Under the pieces are notes generated by a model. The model had not been told where the DNA came from, ran no database searches, and saw nothing but the letters and a program-made list of their open reading frames with translations. The position numbers and the translations under genes were made by a program. A stretch of 64,000 nt of DNA from CBDAUN01 sp965214875 (GTDB lineage Bacteria; Pseudomonadota; Gammaproteobacteria; Arenicellales; JAJDZL01). Where the stretch lies: assembly GCA_965214875.1 (NCBI GenBank), contig OZ243980.1:744001-808000 (forward strand). The letters run 5' to 3'. Below, one piece after another: positions 1 to 9,172 of this stretch (its first letter is position 1; the number at the start of each line of letters is the position of its first letter).

Positions 1-2
1 AC

Positions 3-341
3 ACGCACATTCGAACGGCGATCAAGCTCATTGAGCGAGCCGAGCGCAAGCTGAAAGCGGCCTTGCTGCTCGAGGGCGGCGGGTTTCTTGAAGAGGCGCT
101 GGCTCCAGCCAAGGACGCGGCTTGTGGTGCAGTATCCGCGCTTGCTCTATTCCGCAAGCACGATGACCCCGAAACTTATGAGGGTGCCGTCGAATACTTG
201 CTCGGCGATGGCGCGCGAAATGATGCGCCGCCCGGCGTTGTATCCTTGTTGATGGATGGTGAAGCCAATAGTGCGGCTATCGAAGCGGCGAAGAGCGCAA
301 TCGACTGGGTTCGCGGTGCAATCGCCCATCCGTCAGCGTGA
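3..341 (+). CDS. 3' end of an unrecognised gene (5' end outside window)
   Basis: The frame is open from the first bases of the window to a TGA at 339-341, so only the C-terminal ~112 residues are visible. The visible part is alanine-rich and looks helical: an early basic stretch (IERAERKLKAAL), then LFRKHDDPETYEGAVEYLL, ending GAIAHPSA. There is no membrane segment or signal peptide. I do not recognise a family. A TTG at 63 could serve as an internal start, but the frame continues upstream, so truncation by the window edge is more likely. About 245 bp without an obvious gene separate it from yejA, so it is probably not part of that operon. Confidence 0.4.
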   Translation, partial: THIRTAIKLIERAERKLKAALLLEGGGFLEEALAPAKDAACGAVSALALFRKHDDPETYEGAVEYLLGDGARNDAPPGVVSLLMDGEANSAAIEAAKSAIDWVRGAIAHPSA

Positions 342-587
342 GCGCCGGCATGCTGCCGGATGCGATGATCCTGTCGTGCCCTTGAGCAGTCTGGCCACCA
401 TTTGCGGCGGGTATCGATTGCAAGCAAGGTTTCACAGATTGTGCTGATGGAAGCGCAGGCCTGTTCGAGTTGCCGCATATCCGCTGCCATGCAACTTATC
501 CGCTGGATGAAGTTCTATATAGGTGCGCCATTTTGAGCCGGTCAGAAGCATCATCCATAGCTATCAAATCTTGACGCACCAAAGTTG

Positions 588-2564
588 ATGAAACAAACTT
601 TAGCCACCATTCATGGACTGGCGGCGGCTGTTGCAATAGGTTTCAATGGCGCCTTCATGATGCCAGCCGCAGCGCAATACGAGCCGAACGTCGAGCCGGT
701 CCACGCGGTCGCGATGCATGGCGAGCCGAAGCATGGTCGTGATTTTACCCATTTCGACTTCGTCAATCCCGATGCACCTAAGGGCGGCAAGATGCGATTC
801 GGCGCCCAGGGCACCTTCGATTCGTTTCATCCGTTCATTCCCAAGGGCTTGGCCGCGTCAACCGGCTCAGTGGAGACGCTGATGGTTGGCAATCCAGAAG
901 AGGTGTTCACCAACTACGGCCTGATCGCCGAAACCGTCGAGATGCCGCCGGATCGGTCTTGGGTGATCTTCAACATCAACGAGCGCGCCAGATGGCATGA
1001 CGGGGAACCGATTACTGCCGATGACGTGGTCTGGTCGTTCAACACGCTGATCGAACATGATCCCGACTATGCGAGATACTATTCGGATGTAGAACTGGCC
1101 GAGAAGCTTGGACATCTGCGCGTCGGTTTCACTTTCAAGACCGATCAAAATCGTGAGCTGCCGCTGATCCTTGGCCAATTGCCGGTCCTGCCAAAGCATT
1201 ACTGGGCAGATCGGGACTTTTCAAAAACCACGCTTGAACCCCCATTGGGAAGCGGTCCCTATCGCGTGAAGGATTTCGAGCCTGGCCGCTATGTGGAGCT
1301 GGAGCGCGTCAATGACTATTGGGGGGCTGATCTGCCGGTCAATCGCGGCATGAGCAACTTTGATCAGCGTCGTACCGACTACTATCGTGACGACACTGCG
1401 ATACGCTTGGCCTTGAAGGCGGGTAAGATCGATTTTAGATGGGAAAATCAGGCAAAAGCTTGGTCCGCCGACTATGATGTCCCGGCTGTTCACAACGGCT
1501 GGCTGAAAAAGGAGCTAGCTCCGCATAGTCGTCCGACAGGCATGCAGGCGTTTGTCATGAATACCCGCCGCGCCATGTTTGCCGACATTCGGGTGCGCGA
1601 AGCGCTTGCCCACGCGTTCGACTTCGAGTGGTCGAACCATCTGCTGTTTCATGATCTTTACAGTCGCACTGAGAGCTACTTTTCCAATTCCGAATTCGCT
1701 GCAACCGGGCGTCCTCAGGGAGAGGAGCTCGAAATCTTGAGCCGATTCAAGGATCAGTTGCCCTCGGAGGTGTTTGAGGGGCCGTACAGGGCTCCAAAGA
1801 CGGATGGAAGCGGCTGGCCGCGGGAAAACTTGAAAATCGCTTCAGATCTGCTTGACGAGGCAGGCTGGGTGATTCAGGATTTAAAGCGGGTCAATGTTCA
1901 AACAGGTCGGCGCCTTGAATTTGAGATTCTTCTGGTAAGCCAGGCTTTTGAGCGAATAGTTCTGCCGTTTGCCCGCAATCTCGCAAAGCTAGGTATTGAT
2001 GCCAGCATCCGGCTGGTTGATCGAAGCCAGTATCGAAATCGTCTTGGGACGTATGACTTCGACATGATTGTCAGTGGCTGGGGGCAATCGGAGTCGCCAG
2101 GCAACGAGCAGCTGTACTTCTGGTCATCTGCCGCTGCAGACGCGCCGCATAGCAGGAATCTTGCAGGAATCAAGGATCCGATCGTCGATGAATTGGTCGA
2201 CCTTCTGATCAATGCTCCAGACCGCGAATCCCTCATAATGCGGACACGCGCCCTGGACCGCGTGCTTCTTGCCGGGCACTATGTCATTCCCAACTGGCAC
2301 TCGAAGCAGGATCGCATGCTTTACTGGGATCGGTATTCCAGACCTTTGTCGCCCATGAAAGATGGTGAAAGCACCTCTCGGTGGTGGTTCGATTCTGCAA
2401 AGGCGATGGCGCTCGAACAAGCGATGGCGAGCGATGTCTCGATCGCTTCGGGCGAGGAGCCAATTTCGACACAATCGACGACTTGGATCGCCGCGGTCGC
2501 GATTGCGGCATTTATGCTCATGATGTGGCGCATGCGGCGAAAGCGTCGGGGAGCGAGTCGGTGA
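588..2564 (+). CDS. yejA: Peptide ABC transporter substrate-binding protein, YejA-like, with C-terminal membrane anchor
   Basis: About 658 residues, SBP family 5 (oligopeptide/dipeptide/nickel type). An N-terminal signal peptide (MKQTLATIHGLAAAVAIGFN..AAAQ) is followed by the mature start around YEPNVEPVHAVAMHGEPK, typical of YejA. It would capture oligopeptides in the periplasm for the YejBEF importer, which in E. coli also takes up microcin C. ATG at 588 is preferred to the adjacent TTG at 585. The C-terminus is odd: after the SBP fold comes a hydrophobic helix (TTWIAAVAIAAFMLMMW) and a basic tail RMRRKRRGASR, absent from the soluble E. coli protein. It is the first gene of yejABEF and overlaps yejB at GTGA. 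Confidence 0.88.
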   Translation: MKQTLATIHGLAAAVAIGFNGAFMMPAAAQYEPNVEPVHAVAMHGEPKHGRDFTHFDFVNPDAPKGGKMRFGAQGTFDSFHPFIPKGLAASTGSVETLMVGNPEEVFTNYGLIAETVEMPPDRSWVIFNINERARWHDGEPITADDVVWSFNTLIEHDPDYARYYSDVELAEKLGHLRVGFTFKTDQNRELPLILGQLPVLPKHYWADRDFSKTTLEPPLGSGPYRVKDFEPGRYVELERVNDYWGADLPVNRGMSNFDQRRTDYYRDDTAIRLALKAGKIDFRWENQAKAWSADYDVPAVHNGWLKKELAPHSRPTGMQAFVMNTRRAMFADIRVREALAHAFDFEWSNHLLFHDLYSRTESYFSNSEFAATGRPQGEELEILSRFKDQLPSEVFEGPYRAPKTDGSGWPRENLKIASDLLDEAGWVIQDLKRVNVQTGRRLEFEILLVSQAFERIVLPFARNLAKLGIDASIRLVDRSQYRNRLGTYDFDMIVSGWGQSESPGNEQLYFWSSAAADAPHSRNLAGIKDPIVDELVDLLINAPDRESLIMRTRALDRVLLAGHYVIPNWHSKQDRMLYWDRYSRPLSPMKDGESTSRWWFDSAKAMALEQAMASDVSIASGEEPISTQSTTWIAAVAIAAFMLMMWRMRRKRRGASR

Positions 2565-3676
2565 TTGCCTACATCATTCGGCGGTTGCTGCTGATCATTC
2601 CGACGTTGTTCGCCATCATGGTGATCAATTTCGTTGTCATCCATATTGCTCCTGGGGGGCCGGTCGAGCAGGTAATCGCGCAATTGACTGGGACAGGCGG
2701 CGATATTGTCGAGAGGGTTACCCGCACCGGAACCGGCGAGCTGATCGAGCAGGGCACGACGACTGATGCGGCAACTGCCCAGCAAAACGCGAGCAAATAC
2801 CGCGGCGCACAGGGTTTGGATCCGGAGTTTATCGCTGAATTGGAAAAGCGCTTCGGCTTTGACAAGCCGTTGCATGAACGGTTCTTCGAAACCATCAAGA
2901 ACTATCTGCTTTTTGATTTTGGAGAGAGCTTTTTTCGAGATGAATCGGTGACAGACCTGGTTTTGGACAAGATGCCTGTCTCTATTTCACTCGGGCTATG
3001 GACCACGCTGCTGGTCTATTTGATATCGATTCCGCTAGGGGTGCTCAAGGCGGTACGCGATGGTAGCGACTTCGATGGGTGGACAACCGTATTTTTGATT
3101 ATCGGCACAGCGATTCCGGGTTTTCTTTTTGCAGTCTTTTTGCTGGTTATCTTTGCAGGCGGCAGCTACCTTGATTGGTTTCCGCTTGGCGGGCTAGTGT
3201 CTGACAATTTCGAGGAGTTGTCCTGGCCCGCGAAAATCGCCGACTATTTCTGGCACATCACATTGCCCGTTTTAGCAATGGTGATTGGCGGGTTTGCCGG
3301 ATTGGCCATGCTAACCAAGAATTCATTTCTCGACCAGATCAATCAGCAATACGTTATCACTGCCCGTGCAAAGGGGCTTACCGAACGCCGGGTGCTTTAC
3401 GGACATGTTTTTCGAAACGCGATGCTGATCGTGATAGCGGGCTTTCCTGGCGCATTCGTCAGCATTCTATTTACCGGCTCGCTGCTCATCGAGATCATTT
3501 TTTCACTGGACGGATTGGGCTTGCTGGGATTCGAAGCCGCGTTCAACCGCGACTATCCGGTGATGTTCGCCACTTTGTACTTTTTCTCCTTGCTGGGCTT
3601 GTTGATGAACTTGATTGGCGATCTGATGTACATGGTCATTGATCCGCGGATCGATTTTGAAGCGCGGGAGGTCTGA
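2561..3676 (+). CDS. yejB: Peptide ABC transporter permease YejB
   Basis: 371 residues, starting at a GTG that overlaps the yejA stop (2561-2564), so the two are translationally coupled. The protein begins VIAYIIRRLLLIIPTLFAIMV, the usual first helix of DppB/OppB-type permeases. A long periplasmic loop with TGTGELIEQGTT follows, then further membrane helices and the cytoplasmic coupling-helix region (ITARAKGLTERRVLYGHVFRNAM). Together with YejE it forms the membrane channel of the importer. The frame stays open upstream inside yejA, but the RBS-proximal GTG and the family N-terminus decide the start. It is followed by yejE after 1 nt. Confidence 0.9.
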   Translation: MIAYIIRRLLLIIPTLFAIMVINFVVIHIAPGGPVEQVIAQLTGTGGDIVERVTRTGTGELIEQGTTTDAATAQQNASKYRGAQGLDPEFIAELEKRFGFDKPLHERFFETIKNYLLFDFGESFFRDESVTDLVLDKMPVSISLGLWTTLLVYLISIPLGVLKAVRDGSDFDGWTTVFLIIGTAIPGFLFAVFLLVIFAGGSYLDWFPLGGLVSDNFEELSWPAKIADYFWHITLPVLAMVIGGFAGLAMLTKNSFLDQINQQYVITARAKGLTERRVLYGHVFRNAMLIVIAGFPGAFVSILFTGSLLIEIIFSLDGLGLLGFEAAFNRDYPVMFATLYFFSLLGLLMNLIGDLMYMVIDPRIDFEAREV

Positions 3677-3677
3677 C

Positions 3678-4754
3678 ATGAATTCGAACGTTGCGATGCC
3701 GGTTGATGCCAAGCCCAAATTCCTTGGAATGGAGATCACGCCGCTTGCGCGGCGGCGGTTGGACAGCTTTCTCGCCCATCGCCGCGGATACTGGTCCTTA
3801 TGGATATTCATGTCCTTGTTCGTCGTGGCGCTATTCGCTGAGCTGATTGCGAACGACAAGCCGTTCATCGTCAGCTACAACGGCAGTTTGTATGCGCCTG
3901 TGTTCGAAGCCTATCCTGAAACCGCATTTGGCGGGGATTTCGAAACCGAGGCCGACTACAGCGACCCGTATGTTCAAAAGCTGATTGCGGACGATGGCTG
4001 GATGATCTGGCCATTGATCCGCTATAACCATCGCTCGGTTGCGTGGGATTTGCCAAGCCCTGCGCCGACTGCGCCTGACAGCAAGCACTGGCTTGGGACT
4101 GACGATCAGGCGCGTGACGTTGCGGCGCGACTGATTTACGGATTCAGGATATCGGTGCTGTTCGGCTTTACTTTGACGGTAATCAGCGCGGCTATCGGCG
4201 TAGCTGCCGGTGCGGTTCAGGGGTACTTTGGCGGTTGGCTGGATTTGCTGTTTCAGCGTTTCATCGAGGTTTGGGCTGGGTTGCCGACGCTTTATTTGCT
4301 GATAATTCTTGCCAGTGTGGTCGAACCGAACTTCTGGTGGCTGCTTGGCCTGCTTTTGCTGTTTTCATGGATGGGCTTTGTCGGCGTGGTGCGCGCCGAG
4401 TTTCTTCGCGCCCGCAATTTCGACTACGTGCGCGCAGCGCGCGCGCTCGGAGTGCCCGATTCACGAATCATGTTCAAGCATGTCCTGCCAAACGCCATGG
4501 TTGCGACGTTGACGTTCATGCCCTTTACTTTGGCCGGATCGGTGACGGTGCTGACATCGCTTGATTTTCTCGGCATCGGCTTGCCGCCTGGCTCGGCATC
4601 GCTGGGGGAGCTGCTGGCGCAGGGCAAGGCGAATCTGCAAGCGCCTTGGCTAGGGCTGACAGGATTTTTTGTGATCCTGATCATGCTGAGCTTGCTGATG
4701 TTTATCGGCGAGTCGGTTCGCGATGCCTTTGATCCGCGCAAGAATGTGGCCTGA
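3678..4754 (+). CDS. yejE: Peptide ABC transporter permease YejE
   Basis: 358 residues with an ATG at 3678, two nucleotides after the yejB stop. A cytoplasmic N-terminus (LARRRLDSFLAHRRGYWSLW) precedes the first helix. A large periplasmic segment containing YNGSLYAPVFEAYPETAFGG is characteristic of YejE/OppC-type permeases. The coupling motif AARALGVPDSRIMFKHVLPNAM lies near residues 250-275, and the protein ends DAFDPRKNVA. It pairs with YejB in the inner membrane. The stop overlaps the yejF start (TGATG at 4752-4756). Confidence 0.9.
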   Translation: MNSNVAMPVDAKPKFLGMEITPLARRRLDSFLAHRRGYWSLWIFMSLFVVALFAELIANDKPFIVSYNGSLYAPVFEAYPETAFGGDFETEADYSDPYVQKLIADDGWMIWPLIRYNHRSVAWDLPSPAPTAPDSKHWLGTDDQARDVAARLIYGFRISVLFGFTLTVISAAIGVAAGAVQGYFGGWLDLLFQRFIEVWAGLPTLYLLIILASVVEPNFWWLLGLLLLFSWMGFVGVVRAEFLRARNFDYVRAARALGVPDSRIMFKHVLPNAMVATLTFMPFTLAGSVTVLTSLDFLGIGLPPGSASLGELLAQGKANLQAPWLGLTGFFVILIMLSLLMFIGESVRDAFDPRKNVA

Positions 4755-6403
4755 TGAGCGCGGCATCCAACTCAGGCCCGCTCGTTCGGATCAGCGACCT
4801 TTCGGTTTCGTTCAGAACGGTCGCGGAGACGACCGCAGCGGTTGACGGGGTCGGTTTCGAGATTGATGCCGGACAGACTGTCGCAATTGTCGGCGAAAGC
4901 GGGTCGGGGAAATCGGTTACCGCGTTGTCGATCATGCAGCTGCTGCCCTACCCCAGCGCATTTCATCCTTCCGGCAGCATCTGCTACCGGGGCGCTGAGC
5001 TGATCAATGCGCCTGAAGCGGTGATGCAGAAATATCGCGGAAACCGGATCAGCATGATTTTTCAAGAGCCGCAAACTTCATTGAATCCGTTGCACACGAT
5101 TGCGCGACAGATCGGTGAGACTTTGATTATTCACAAAGGCATGAGCAAGCCGCAAGCCCGCGACCGTTCGCTTGACTTGCTGGATCTGGTCGGAATTCAA
5201 AATGCATCGGAGCGTCTCGATGCCTACCCGCATCAGCTATCGGGCGGACAGCGGCAAAGAGTGATGATTGCCATGGCGCTTGCGAACGAGCCGGGGCTGC
5301 TGATTGCCGATGAACCGACGACGGCGCTTGATGTCACGACGCAGGCGCAGATCCTGAAGCTGCTTCGCGATTTGCAGCGGCAATTGAATATGGCGTTGCT
5401 TCTGATCAGTCACGATCTGAATATCGTCCGCAAGATGGCCGACGAGATCCATGTCATGCGTGCCGGCAAATTCGTGGAATCAGGCAAGCGCGAAGCGGTG
5501 TTTCATTCGCCTCGGCATGACTACACCAGAATGCTGCTCTCGGCGGAGCCTTCGGGGCGCTCGGGCAAGCCTTCCGACGATGCGCGGGTGGTTATGGAAA
5601 CTGAATCAATGCGCGTTTGGTTTCCGATACGCAAAGGCGTATTTCGAAGGGTGGCGGATCATGTCAAAGCGGTCGAGGGCGTTAGCATTGCGGTCCGCGA
5701 AGGCGAGACGGTCGGCATCGTCGGCGAATCCGGCTCCGGCAAGACTTCTTTGGCCTTGGCGATGCTTCGGCTGATATCGAGTCGAGGCCGGATCCAATTC
5801 GAAGGCCGCGATATTCAAGGGCGGCTGTCGAAGGAGCTTCGCGAATTGCGCAGCAGGATGCAGATCGTGTTTCAAGATCCCTACGGCAGTTTAAGTCCTC
5901 GCATGACCGTTGCCGGAATTATCGAGGAGGGATTGCGCATTCACAGCGGCGAAATGGCTGCGCCCGAGCGCGAGCGGCTTGTCATCGCAGCTTTGCGTGA
6001 AGTCGGAATGGAGGCTGAGGTGCGGCATCGGTATCCGCATGAGTTTTCCGGAGGCCAGCGTCAGCGCATTGCCATTGCTCGGGCGATTATTCTAAAGCCG
6101 AAGCTTGTGGTGCTGGATGAGCCGACATCGGCGCTTGATCGTTCAGTGCAATCGCAGATTATTGAGTTGTTGCGGGAGTTGCAGCGCAAGCATGCTTTGG
6201 CATACATCTTCATCAGTCATGATCTGTCGGTTGTCCGCGCCATGGCGAGTTCGATTGTCGTGTTGCGGGATGGTCGGGTCGTGGAGCAGGGAACGACCGA
6301 TCAAATTTTCGACCAGCCCTCCGATCCTTATACGCAGGCTCTTATTTCGGCAGCGATGGACCTCGAGGTTGATAGCGAGCGGGAACATTTCATCGCGGAA
6401 TAG
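4754..6403 (+). CDS. yejF: Peptide ABC transporter ATP-binding protein YejF, two fused ATPase domains
   Basis: 549 residues with two complete ABC ATPase modules in one chain. Module one has Walker A GESGSGKS near residue 50, signature LSGGQRQR and Walker B LLIADEPTTALD. Module two has GESGSGKT near residue 325, signature FSGGQRQR and LVVLDEPTSALD. This fused Opp D/F arrangement is the normal YejF form. It drives peptide uptake through YejBE on the cytoplasmic face. It is the last gene of the operon; I see no clear Rho-independent terminator just after it. Confidence 0.92.
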   Translation: MSAASNSGPLVRISDLSVSFRTVAETTAAVDGVGFEIDAGQTVAIVGESGSGKSVTALSIMQLLPYPSAFHPSGSICYRGAELINAPEAVMQKYRGNRISMIFQEPQTSLNPLHTIARQIGETLIIHKGMSKPQARDRSLDLLDLVGIQNASERLDAYPHQLSGGQRQRVMIAMALANEPGLLIADEPTTALDVTTQAQILKLLRDLQRQLNMALLLISHDLNIVRKMADEIHVMRAGKFVESGKREAVFHSPRHDYTRMLLSAEPSGRSGKPSDDARVVMETESMRVWFPIRKGVFRRVADHVKAVEGVSIAVREGETVGIVGESGSGKTSLALAMLRLISSRGRIQFEGRDIQGRLSKELRELRSRMQIVFQDPYGSLSPRMTVAGIIEEGLRIHSGEMAAPERERLVIAALREVGMEAEVRHRYPHEFSGGQRQRIAIARAIILKPKLVVLDEPTSALDRSVQSQIIELLRELQRKHALAYIFISHDLSVVRAMASSIVVLRDGRVVEQGTTDQIFDQPSDPYTQALISAAMDLEVDSEREHFIAE

Positions 6404-6875
6404 TAGCCGGGGCCTGATTGCGGCAGCACAATAGCGGTGCAGGGAAGATTGAGTGAATCCCTTGCATCATGGTCGGTTGCTTGACATTTGATGCTTTTGG
6501 CAGGTCGAAGTTTGCTGAAAATCTGCCATGCCTGGATTGTCAACTCTCCGAGGCTGGACTTTCGCGATCGCGCCGTGCTAGGATCGACGGCGTTGCTAGG
6601 TTGCAGCGGGATGCGATGAATCTTTCTGAGCTTGGGATTGCGGCGATCGGGAGGCGCGTTTCAGCGCACTGATGGATGGATCTCCATCGGCTCTGAAAGG
6701 TGCCGCCGAGGGCCGGCTTTGAGCCCGGGAACGCAGCCTGTGGCACCGGTCTAGCGCGAATAGAGTGGTGTCCGGCCAAGCTGGAGCCGGTTTGCTTGCC
6801 GCCATCCTTTTCCAGTCCGCGGCACTGTCGTGCGCTTGAACGAAGACCGGCCTGTGGGCTCTGCGCAAAACAATC
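6404..6875. other. Intergenic stretch without a convincing gene
   Basis: 470 bp between yejF and the promoter of the secreted Calx-beta gene. The right half (about 6690-6850) is noticeably GC-rich, like the IS debris elsewhere in the window, and may be old mobile-element remains. Short frames exist on both strands, but none has a recognisable domain or a good ribosome binding site. Confidence 0.4.
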
Positions 6876-6904
6876 TTGACAAAAAAATGAAAGCATGATA
6901 TAGT
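6876..6904 (+). promoter_or_regulatory. Strong sigma-70-like promoter for the secreted Calx-beta gene
   Basis: A perfect -35 TTGACA (6876-6881) and a -10 TATAGT (6899-6904) are separated by exactly 17 nt. The site lies 35 nt upstream of the ATG at 6940, with GAGG about 10 nt before that ATG. It is the cleanest housekeeping promoter I saw in the window. The call rests on consensus match and spacing only. Confidence 0.6.
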
Positions 6905-6939
6905 ATCTCGAGAATTAACTAATTTGAGGATGTTGAAAA

Positions 6940-7557
6940 ATGAACCGTCTCACAAGAAAATGCATTCTGTCGTTCCCGTTGTTGCTTGCCGCCTTGCTGG
7001 CCCCGCAGTTCGCGGTCGCCTTCTGGGTTGAGGACAATCCCGAGTTACGGCTCTATTTGAGCAATGGCCATTGCCGCCAGCCCTACCAGCCTGCCGAACC
7101 CATTGTTACGCTGTCCCAGGCGGTCAAGGAGGGCGAGACCGTCGTGTTCAAAATCACAAAGCCCCGCGCGACCTATGCCGCGGTTCGCTACCAGTTTCGC
7201 ACTAAGGACGGCACGGCCAATGCCGAGGACTATGTGCCGAAAACGGGAGCCGTGACTTTCAACCGGCACCAGACCGTCAAGGAGGTCAGGGTCGAAACCC
7301 GCCGGGACCATCGCAGGGAAGGCCCCGAAACGTTCGCGCTGGTGTTGCATTCCCCGCGGGTGAACTGGACGCCGGACTGGCCCGATGCTAGGAACTGGAA
7401 GACACCCTACCAGGACTGTCCTAGCAAATGGTATGAAAAGTTCGACCGCCTGCCCCGCACCCGCATCATCAATGCTACGATTGTTGATCCGACAGGCACC
7501 TCCTACGAGGCTCAGAAATACGGCTCGAGTCATAGCGGCACGGTCTGGGGCGAATAG
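6940..7557 (+). CDS. Secreted protein with a Calx-beta-like domain
   Basis: 205 residues. A signal peptide (MNRLTRKCILSFPLLLAALLAPQFAVA) is followed by a module of roughly residues 45-135 containing VKEGETVVFKITKP, YQFRTKDGTANAEDYVPKTG and VTFNRHQTVKEVRVETRRD. These are the TxDGTAxxxxDY and EGxETF hallmarks of Calx-beta domains, usually calcium-binding or adhesive parts of large exoproteins. Here the domain stands alone in a small exported protein with a C-terminal region containing paired cysteines. IS481-type debris begins shortly downstream. The biological role is unknown; export and the domain call are well supported. Confidence 0.65.
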   Translation: MNRLTRKCILSFPLLLAALLAPQFAVAFWVEDNPELRLYLSNGHCRQPYQPAEPIVTLSQAVKEGETVVFKITKPRATYAAVRYQFRTKDGTANAEDYVPKTGAVTFNRHQTVKEVRVETRRDHRREGPETFALVLHSPRVNWTPDWPDARNWKTPYQDCPSKWYEKFDRLPRTRIINATIVDPTGTSYEAQKYGSSHSGTVWGE

Positions 7558-7689
7558 GGGAGGCTGGCGACGCAAGGCGGCCATGCCCGCCGAGCCAATC
7601 GGTTCGGCATCTCCATCGCCGCCTTGACCTCGCCGCCGCGGCGCGGTCTCGCAAGGTGTCATAGTGCCGTCATGATTTTCCGCTTTGGG

Positions 7690-8126
7690 GGCGCGCCAAG
7701 ATCCGCGCGGTGCTGGCGCGCGAGCGCGGCTTCGCGCCCAGCGCGTCCGCCACCGCAACCTGCGCCACAAGATTCCTCGACCGCCTGATCTGCCAGGCAC
7801 CGTTCGACCTCGAGTCGGTGCAGGTCGACGGCGGCAGCGAGTCCGCGGCCGAGTTCGAGATCGCCTGCCGGCGGCGCGGCATCGCGCTGTTCGCGCTGCC
7901 GCCCAAAAGACCCATTTGCAACGGCTGCGTCGAGCGCGCCAACGCGGCCGGCCGCTGCGAGTCCCACCAGTCCTGCGCTGGCGAGCTGAGCGTCGGCGCC
8001 CTGAACGTCGAGCTGGCCAAATTCGAGCGCTTCTACAACGCCTATTGGCCGCACCAGGCACTCGGGCAAACGGTACCCATGCAGGCGTATAATGAAAACT
8101 TCAACCAAAGCGCGCTTGCTGCCTGA
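7690..8126 (+). pseudogene. 3' remnant of an IS481-type transposase (integrase core)
   Basis: The frame gives the second half of a DDE integrase core: VQVDGGSES (second catalytic Asp region), then IALFALPPKRPICNGCVERAN (the catalytic Glu region), ending YNAYWPHQALGQTVPMQAYNENFNQ with a stop at 8124-8126. The N-terminal helix-turn-helix and first Asp region are missing, so this is a truncated copy. The same C-terminus recurs on the minus strand near 28.55 kb, which supports one element type with several degraded copies. GC content is much higher than in the surrounding genes. Confidence 0.65.
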
Positions 8127-8133
8127 AAAGTCT

Positions 8134-8666
8134 TTGCAGAAACTATCATTCAAAAGACTGACGACCATCATCGCCGCGCCGGTGGCTCTGACCGCGCCGG
8201 CGGCAGTCCAGGCCCAGACCGAATGCACACTCAAGGATGTCAAGCTGACCCAGGTTCTTCCAATGAACGGAGCCCTCTTTATGAAGCAGGCCGCGGTCGC
8301 AATCAGGCCATCATCGGCGTGGAATTCCCGACCACCTGCCCCGTCCGGACCAAGCCGCTGACGGTCTGCGTCGATCTGTGGGATACGACCGCCTGCCCGC
8401 CGGGCGCGCCGGTAGCCAGTTGTGACGGGTCCATCCGCGGCAGCACCGGGTTTCTGCTGACCGCCGGATGGGAGCGCGACCGCGGCCCGACGGTCTGCAA
8501 TACGACATTCTTTACAAACCCCGGAACAATCCAACACCAACTCCATTTCCTGTTCAACGTTCAGGATGACAGCGTCAAGGCGGACCGCCAGAACTATCTC
8601 ATCGTGCTCATGCACAACTCGAACTCGTACCAGGTCTTGCGGATTCCCATCGTGGATGATGACTGA
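8134..8666 (+). pseudogene. Secreted protein gene, frameshifted, fused to an IS481 remnant at its 5' end
   Basis: The first frame encodes a signal-peptide-like start (FKRLTTIIAAPVALTAPAAVQAQ) and TECTLKDVKLTQVLPMNGALF. Near 8300 the sensible reading moves to another frame, giving AIIGVEFPTTCPVRTKPLTVCVDLW and continuing to VLRIPIVDDD. The second part has several cysteines and no domain I recognise. The IS481-type 3' end stops only ~10 bp before the first candidate start (TTG 8134), so the native promoter and perhaps the first codons were lost. It is a broken or reading-shifted exported protein. Confidence 0.45.
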
Positions 8667-8791
8667 CCCGCGTCGGGCGGCCTCTGATTGCCTTGTCCAC
8701 ACTGGGTTTTTCGGCAATTTTCAAACTGAGACACTACCGGTTTTTTGTCGCCGGAGGCAGTGCCCGATGGCTGGGCGACCGCTCAGCGCCT

Positions 8792-8953
8792 CGGTCAAGC
8801 GGGATGCGCTTTCGTGGTGGTGCCGGCCATCCGCGGAGAGGCAGAACGCCGGAAAATCGCTCAGGACAAGATGCTTCTGGAGCAGAGCAGAGTTCTATTG
8901 AATGACATTTATCCTTTCTCATCATTGATTTAAATCGAATTCGCCCTGCTGAA
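8792..8953 (+). repeat. Left arm of a long inverted repeat (55 bp perfect core 8899-8953)
   Basis: 8899-8953 is the exact reverse complement of 15639-15693. Similarity extends leftwards to about 8792 with mismatches and reads as coding: AFVVVPAIRGEAERRKIAQ against AFEAVPVIREEAARQKIIQ on the other arm's minus strand. The two arms therefore carry the same 3' gene end plus an identical downstream segment. The left arm has a small insertion that breaks the frame relative to the right. I do not recognise the parent gene or element. Confidence 0.6.
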
Positions 8954-9172
8954 GAATACGCTTACGGTCCAGGCAATTAGGAAAATGTTTTCCTGAAATG
9001 ACAGCCATTTGAAAATGCTAATCTCATCATGAGAACTGCTGGTGACGAACAAATCACGGTGATAACAAGCGATTTTCTGCTACAATCGAAGCGGTCTGGC
9101 TATCGTCCATTGGTTGTGCTAATTGTTTAACCAAAGCATTTTTTCCGTGTTCCCGTTGCATCTAGAAGAAAA

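Noticed and set aside
7045..8717. Long minus-strand frames of 338 and 352 codons
   Set aside because: They are antisense to the Calx-beta gene, the IS481 remnant and the secreted pseudogene. Their composition is Arg-rich, as expected from GC-rich shadows, with no domains.
8930..8953. GAATTCGCCCT next to ATTTAAAT resembles cloning-vector junctions
   Set aside because: It occurs twice in inverted positions, both times next to homologous but diverged coding sequence, which fits a natural repeat better than vector contamination.
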